From the NCBI GenBank assembly GCA_030272155.1, contig CP126192.1, forward strand, positions 5,242,501 through 5,306,500: DNA of 64,000 bases, read 5' to 3'. Positions within the stretch are counted from its first letter, which is position 1; each line of letters begins with the position of its first letter. The DNA is from Tetradesmus obliquus (lineage: Eukaryota > Chlorophyta > Chlorophyceae > Sphaeropleales > Scenedesmaceae). Shown piece after piece: positions 58,086 through 64,000 of this stretch. Under the pieces are notes generated by a model. It saw only the letters and a list, made by a program, of their open reading frames with translations, did not search any database and was not told where the DNA came from. Made by a program: the position numbers and the translations under genes.

Positions 58086-60919
58086 GTACTTGCAGCATTA
58101 ATAATAGCAGTACTCACCCAAGGTGACATGTATCTTCAAGCACAATAATGCCCGCTCTGCCTATGCGATTGCTGTTGTGGCTGCCTGGCATGTCAACTTG
58201 ACCATTTGAAAACCAGCACAGAGCTGCGGCAGCTGCCGCTCACCTTCTCAGTGACGCGGTCCTCAGCCTCCCTGTGTGTCATGCCAGACATAGCTCCAGG
58301 CACGGAAGGGAACAGCTCCGGGGCCATCCTGAAAAGCAGCAGCACCAACAACATGGGAATTAGCACCGACAGCAGCAGTTGATGGGTGCAGAGCAGCTAG
58401 CAAACAGTGGTTGTAGCGTAGATGATGCTGGCAGCCGACCCCACCCACCCACCAGGGCAGTGTGCCGCGCATGTTGCCGCTAATGAAGCTGCCCTTCTTG
58501 GTCTTGCTCAGCCCCAGGTCGCCGATCTTCACCACCGGCTTGTTCAGGTCCCGCAGGTCGCACAGCAGGTTGTCGCACTTGAGGTCAAAGTGCACCATGT
58601 AGTGCAGGTGCAGGTACTCCATGCCGTACGCGCTCTGCATCGCCACATAGGCTCGCAACCGCTTGTCGTTGATGCCCTGCAGATTTGCACGGGGGCCGAC
58701 AGCAACACAGCAGTGCGGCAGCAGCAGATGTGTGTGACAGCGATTCAGCAGCTTTTTGATGACATGCAGCGTAACTGCAGTAACAGGTCAGCGTGTACAT
58801 ACGCTAGCATATGCACATCAAAGGTGCTTGTCATGCACTTGCTGTTGAACCCCTGAAACCATGAAGGCCCATGCACACTGCAGGATGGCTGCACCAATGG
58901 AAAGCCTCCAGCTGCAGCCAGCACTGCTCAGCCCACCTTCTTCTTGATCTTCAGCAGCCCCGAGCGCAGCGAGCCGTGGCAGATGTACTCCGCCACAGTT
59001 GCGCAGCTGCCCTTGTCTGTCACGATGCCGTAGAAGCCCATCACGCAGGGGTGCCGCAGGCTGGCCAGCTTCTCAGCCTCCTGGAACACCTCCACAGGGT
59101 TGGTGTCACCCCCGCCGGAGTTGAGCAGCTCCTTCAGCGCCACCTCCACGCCGCGCCACTTGGCCAGCCACACACTGCCAAAGCAGCCGCGCCCCAGCTC
59201 TTTTACCTGCAGGCAGCACCATCATTGCAGTGCCACAGTGGAGAACTAGTTTGGCGGCTGCCATCACAGCACATACACTTGGGTGGCATGTTCACATACT
59301 GGCGGATGCACTGGGGGCATGCCTGACATGAAGCCAGCAGGAGTGGCAGCCATGGACTGGGCTGCCATGCAAGCAACCTGCTGGCTTGTGCGGTTGCTGT
59401 GGCACCTGCTTACACCTTCGGCAGCAACACCACACTACCAAATTTCCATCACCACACATGCGTGATGCCCAGTGCAGTTGCAGATGCTCACCTTCACCAG
59501 GTCGTCAGCTGATATGATCTGCAGGTTGCTGGGAACTGCTTCATGCTCCGCCTTATCTTTCTTCAGCCACACCCCACCAGTCTTCCACTCCCCAGTCTCC
59601 AGATTGCTACCTACGGTCAGCTTCAAGCCACCCACAAGAGGCAAGCCTGGCTTGCCTGGCTTGCCGCCAGGCTGCTGCTGCTGCTGTTGTTGCTGCCTGT
59701 CAGGCTGCTGCTGCATGTGCTGCTGTTCGCTGTCTTGCTCTGCTGCAACAGACTCGGGCTGGTCTGCAGTGTTGCAGCAAACACCATGACAAAAAGCTGA
59801 GCTTGAGCACTATAATTGGTTCACGTTGACTACTCAGACGTATGGAAAATGCCCAGGCATATTGGAGTGGCTGTGGCAGCTGAAGGACGCATGTTGTGCT
59901 GCACAGCCACACACACAACTGTGATGAACACTGTAGGGTGCAACTGAACACATGAACAAGTGGTTTGGTAGCTGCTCACCCTGCTCAGCTTCATCTGAGT
60001 CGGCAGGCACCAGCAGCAGCCGCTTTCTGCTGTTGGTGCGGAAGCGGTCCTTGAAGTTGAGCCCAGACTGCAGTGCTGCCTCAACCTGGGTGTTGAGCGT
60101 CTGCAGTACAACAGTGGCAACATGGACTGATCAACATACTGGTGTGGTGGATGGTGTGCACGCATCAGCTAAGCAGGCATGTTGTGCCTTGGGCCGTACT
60201 GGGTGTTTATTACGTATGGTCGAGTAACAGCTGCAGCTGTCAAATCCGGCTTTGCTGGTGAGCAAGCAACTCGCCAAGAAGCTGCTACTGCTGGCTACTT
60301 CCGGCATGGTTTGCTGCCGCTTGCAGGACGTAGCTGTCTGGTGTGTATTGCTGCTGCTGCTTGGGCTGCCGCCATCCCTGCTGTTGCCATGCAGCAATCA
60401 CCATGCACACCTCTAACTCTGCGTTGGTGATGGTCTCTGGCGCCTCTTCCTCTGCTGCCCCATGGAATGTAAAGCCCAAGCAGGTCTCTATCTCTGTGAT
60501 GGTGCGCTTAGCGTATGTCTCTGAGTCCTCACGATCGCAGACCTGCAATAACACGGCATGTGTTGAATGCTCGCCGCTGCGCCATGCTGAGGTGTACCAT
60601 GACACAAGCACATTGCTATGCTGGGACAGAATGGATAAGCAGGGCACCTCAGGGTCCTCATCATCAGCCGGCGGTGGCGGTGATGCCTGCCTGGGGCTTG
60701 GTGACGTCTTTGCCCGTGCGGAGGGGATGCTAAAGCTTGGGGCCTGCGTGTACAGCGAAGGGGTTAGTAGCAGAACTATGGCCAATCTTGGCCAGTTGGG
60801 TACGTACGTTAAGCACAACACGCAGGAAAAGTAGTCACCTGCTTTGTGTTGATGGTCAAGTTCATGCTCTTTGTGCTGCTTGCCAGCTTGGAGCTGATTT
60901 GGCCAAGCAGGTTGTCCAT
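57482..60919 (-). CDS. Raf-like TKL-family protein kinase
   Basis: Ten exons (60839-60919, 60648-60743, 60411-60542, 59980-60100, 59492-59763, 58937-59206, 58453-58676, 58244-58328, 57886-58050, 57482-57670) join in phase to 544 residues. Residues 1-234 are regulatory: a helical start ([19 protein letters not shown]), a Ser/Pro stretch, a Gln-rich run, and [20 protein letters not shown]. The kinase domain (~235-510) has [14 protein letters not shown] (K~259), the catalytic loop [16 protein letters not shown] in place of DFG, MRGTLPWMAPEL, and [15 protein letters not shown]. These match plant Raf-like (group B) MAPKKK kinases, in which HFDLK and GDLG are usual, so activity is expected. The N-terminal PB1 domain found in many of those is absent. 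The substrate is unknown. The C-terminal tail is Ala/Gly-rich. Confidence 0.88.
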
Positions 60920-62116
60920 AGCTCCTGCTGCTACTGTTTTTCTGCCTAGGGGGCAGTCAGCCTTGCTGCCTTATCATAACCAAAACTGCACTCAATGTTT
61001 TGGCAAGAAAGTCCTCTCAGGCACTCGCATGCCTGCCTTTGCCTGCTCTCGGCTCAACACATGTGTAAGCCACAGGCCAAGGTGCTGCCAGAACAGGTGT
61101 TCTTGTGACTAACCACGTGAATTCAACCGAAACTACCGAAGTGCTTTTGTTTCAATGCGTAAACAGCGATGAGCAGCCCTAGCAGCGAGCAGACGCTTTA
61201 GTCAAGTCAGCATGAATTCAAACGGCTTGTTTCTTCAGCAGATGTGCTTTTGAGCAGAATATATAACAACGCCTGGATTTCATTTTACCTGGGCAATGAA
61301 CAAAAGCTGCACCTAGGTTCATGTTTCAGGCAGTGTCTGATGGCCACTGCTGACTCGGCGGCCTAGGCGCCTGATCTCTGGATAACACCACCAGAATATA
61401 TTTTGCATCTGTGTTTGTTTCCATACGTCGTGCAGCACATCAGTGCCACGAGCACATGGGGCTGCAAGAGCAGTACTCAGGCCCTGAGGGATCCAGGGAG
61501 TCCCAAAGGCAATCGAGCAATTGCCACCACCATGACAAGCGCTACTGCAAATACAGGACAGCAAGATAAACCTGGAAGCTCATGCGCATGATTCATGAAG
61601 CTGTGTATGGTCTACACGTACAGCCAGTGCATCAATTGCGCTGCGGCACCGTGGCGCGGCGCGAGCCTGGCAACTTGCTTTGAATTCTGCACATCATGTG
61701 CAGTAAGCAGCCAGCTGCAGATAAGCAGTGCAGCGTGTAAGGCAAAGACATGCCATATCAGCAACAGATTGTGGCATCAGAGCCAGCAGCATTGTTGAAT
61801 GTTGGCGTGCTGCCCCTCCCAGCTGCAGCTGTCTGCAGCAGCAGGCGCCCAGGTCTGCCCATGCATATCGAGCGGCTTCAAGAACTCGCACAATGTCAAA
61901 GCCTACGCATAAGTGCTCTTGGTTTGCGTCGCCCTGTAATCAGTCGCGCCTTGCTATACACCAGCAGTGAAAGGTGTTTAGGGTACGGACACGGCCCAGA
62001 CAAGGGGCGATATGTGACAGACGTGTTCACTCGAATACTGTCTCTGATAAGTGAGGATTGCTAAACAGCTGCAGCAGCCTCTTTTGCCCGCTGATCTCAG
62101 ATCACCAGGAGCAAAG
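60920..62116. other. Region upstream of two divergent genes
   Basis: About 1.2 kb between the kinase start (minus) and the small gene start (plus). No coding exon, RNA or element was recognised. It is long enough for two separate promoters. Confidence 0.45.
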
Positions 62117-63380
62117 ATGGCTGGCCGCGTAGGGCTCGCCGAGAGGCTGTTTGAGAAGTTTTTCTATGACTTTAGCTTGTATAAGACCCACTTTGCCCAG
62201 AAGATGGACTACAACCGCTATGTGGTGTTGTGAGTGTTGAAGCAAGTGCAGTAGGAGCACCAGCAGGTGCATGTGCTTCCTGCTGACAGCTTTCTTGGCT
62301 TTACAGGAGGCATAACTTCCTGCTGGTATCAGGCTTCTACTTCTTGATGACAGCACCCTTCCCCTTCAAGCCAGCGTTCCCAACGATGGGTAAGCAGCAG
62401 CAGCAATAGTAGCAGCAGCGCAACATTGCAACGGTAACAGAAGCAGAACAGCAGCAGCGTATCTGGGCTGGGGTATTTAGCAGCAGCATGCGCTTTAGTA
62501 TTTGGGGTTATTGTCCAGATGTGTAAGCAATGTCAGCAGGCGCAGCAAATGCTGGTAAAGTTTGTGCACAAGCGTGCTTTTATGGGCTTGTTGTTGCACT
62601 GTCGTGTATCCTGACCTCGGCAATGTGTACTTGGGAGCTTAACTGACGCAAGTGCTGTGTGCTGTGCTTTGTGCATTGCAGGACTCTGCCCCAAGGGTGT
62701 GTACATGCTGACTAACTGGCACATGCAGCAGCAGCAGCAGCGACATCAGCACTGTAGCAGCAGCACAGGAGACACCTGCCTGCTCATGTGCCTAACATTG
62801 CAGCAGCACATGCTCAGCCCACAGCACCATCAGCACTGTGCCATCGCACAGCAGCAGAACAACAGCAGCATCTGAAGCAGCAGCTGGACGATCAATAAAT
62901 TTGTGCAGCACCTTCACGGCGTGCAACACTAACGCACTTGTGCATAAGGCTGGCATGTGTTGGGCTAGCCGTCTGCCGGCAAAGGCTTTGCAGCAGTACA
63001 CCAGCAATGCAATTGACTATCTGTTGTTGGGCTGTTCTCGCAGCTACGTCAGCAGAGTTGCCACCAGTCCCCCTGTATCACCCCAATGCATTGAGATGCC
63101 ATGGGTTGTACCATCGCAGTTGCTGCTATGCCTTGGCAAGCAGCTGGCCAACAACATCAGCATACAGCATTCAGAGCAGCAGCTGTTGCTGCGCCCAGCT
63201 GCGCATGCTCTCAATTGGCCAGTGAGCTGCTGGAGCGCGGTGTGTGCTGACGTGTCTGCTGTTGTCTGTGTGCTGTGCACACTTGCAGGCTACGAGGGCA
63301 CCTTTGTGTGTGAGCCGGACAACCACAAGGCGCTGGAGATGTACAAGGAGTGGAAGAGCGGCAAGAAGCCCTCCAGCTGA
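62117..63380 (+). CDS. Unknown ~100-aa single-pass protein with a microexon
   Basis: I do not recognise the family. The model has four exons: 62117-62229, 62307-62389, a 15-nt microexon at 62682-62696, and 63289-63380, in phase throughout, giving 100 residues. The N-terminal part is aromatic and basic (LFEKFFYDFSLYKTHFAQKM). It is followed by a hydrophobic stretch (FLLVSGFYFLMTAPFPF) that could be one membrane helix, then GLCPKGYEGTFVCEPDNHKA with two cysteines and a charged end (YKEWKSGKKPSS). Size and layout resemble small accessory subunits of mitochondrial or plastid membrane complexes, which is inference only. The microexon is supported by TTGCAG before it, GTGTGT after it, and uninterrupted phase. 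Reading through it instead gives a CAG-tract tail and looks wrong. Confidence 0.6.
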
Positions 63381-64000
63381 TGCAGCTGATGCGATGCAGC
63401 ATAGCTGGCACGGCAGCAGCCAGCGCAACAGGGCTGGCAGCGCAACGCAGCCGGGACAGCGCAGCAGCAGTCAGTTCAATCAGGCTGGCAGCACAGCTAC
63501 GGGAAGCTGCTGCTGCAGGGCTGCTGCTGCAGATGGGGTTGTAGTGTACACTAGGCTTAGCAACATGGTCCGTGTGTTATGTTATGTGTAGAAGAGCCCT
63601 GCATGGTCACGGTTTCAGGCTGCTGCAGATCTGCTCTAGAGGTCACATGCGGCGGTGCTGAGCCATGCCACTATGCTCACGCGTTGCTCGCGTGGCATGA
63701 TTGGCAGTGATGGCTGGGCAGCAATGCCATCAGGCGTTCGTCAGCCGTACCAGGCGCCTGGCCTCACGCCAGCTAGTGGGTCTGTACCAGTCATGGTGTG
63801 TACTGCCCTGTAGATGGGCTGCTGGTCCAGCTCAATGACTCCTGTCACCGCGTGTATGTGGTGCTAGCTGTGCTTTTGAGGGCACGGTCTGCAGTGCATT
63901 GGCTTTGGGTTTCCCCTGTGTTGCGTGGCTGGACTGCGCAGCGGCAACAAGCGCCAGCTGTGTGCATGTCTCGTGGATTCACCGTGCATGCGCTGCTAGC
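63381..64000. other. 3' flank of the last gene, no further gene seen
   Basis: Probably the 3' UTR and downstream DNA of the small membrane protein gene. It is CAG-rich at first, then mixed sequence to the window edge. No exon of a further gene could be supported. Confidence 0.5.

Noticed and set aside
1-64000. CRISPR arrays, rRNA genes, retroelement or viral genes
   Set aside because: Repeats seen are triplet tracts or exon-edge copies. No spacer-repeat pattern, rRNA core sequence, reverse transcriptase, integrase or capsid motif was noticed.

Overview
The window looks like nuclear DNA of a chlorophycean green alga, probably the Sphaeropleales/Scenedesmus side. The grounds are short GT-AG introns with many GTGAG/GTGCG donors, pervasive CAG/CTG trinucleotide tracts, an octotricopeptide-repeat-like (OPR) organelle RNA-binding protein, PAN/cysteine-rich secreted proteins, and a fragment with the cysteine signature I associate with algal polycystin-like proteins. 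No ribosomal RNA, CRISPR array or intact mobile element was seen. I built multi-exon models by hand from splice sites, reading-phase continuity and remembered protein families. Most models close in phase at every junction, but single-base errors in exon edges are possible.

Layout. 1-9 kb holds a serine-rich unknown protein (minus) and two secreted PAN/cysteine-rich genes (minus). 9.3-14.2 kb holds a SAP-domain protein fused to an RNase Z fold that has lost nearly all its zinc ligands (minus). It is head-to-head with a BolA-family gene (plus, 14.6-15.8 kb). 16.9-25.8 kb is an 18-exon Tudor-SN (SND1) gene (minus). 26.8-28.0 kb is a small unknown gene (minus), divergent from a polycystin-like N-terminal region (plus, 28.8-31.0 kb). 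33.0-39.7 kb is mitochondrial elongation factor G (minus, 12 exons, 750 aa), divergent from a very large OPR-like gene (plus, 40.2-45.9 kb). 47.0-49.0 kb is a CHIP/STUB1 ubiquitin ligase (minus), divergent from a 1670-residue EF-hand-ended protein with one huge low-complexity exon (plus, 49.5-56.0 kb). 57.5-60.9 kb is a Raf-like TKL kinase (minus), divergent from a 100-residue unknown gene with a 15-nt microexon (plus, 62.1-63.4 kb).

The most striking structural signal is a repeated kind of local duplication. In the RNase Z-like, Tudor-SN and EF-G genes, the edge of an exon together with its splice junction has been copied into the neighbouring intron. I count about 18 copies, 30-100 bp long, beside at least 12 exon edges. 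Some edges are present three times. Acceptor-side copies lie upstream of the true exon and donor-side copies lie downstream, so each true exon is accompanied by one or two decoy edges with usable-looking AG or GT sites. The other multi-exon genes in the window show little or none of this.

Functionally, the window mixes organelle gene expression and cofactor genes (EF-G, OPR, BolA, RNase Z-like) with protein quality control (CHIP), RNA regulation (Tudor-SN) and signalling (kinase). Every plus-strand gene I recognise starts opposite a minus-strand gene, so bidirectional promoters are likely.
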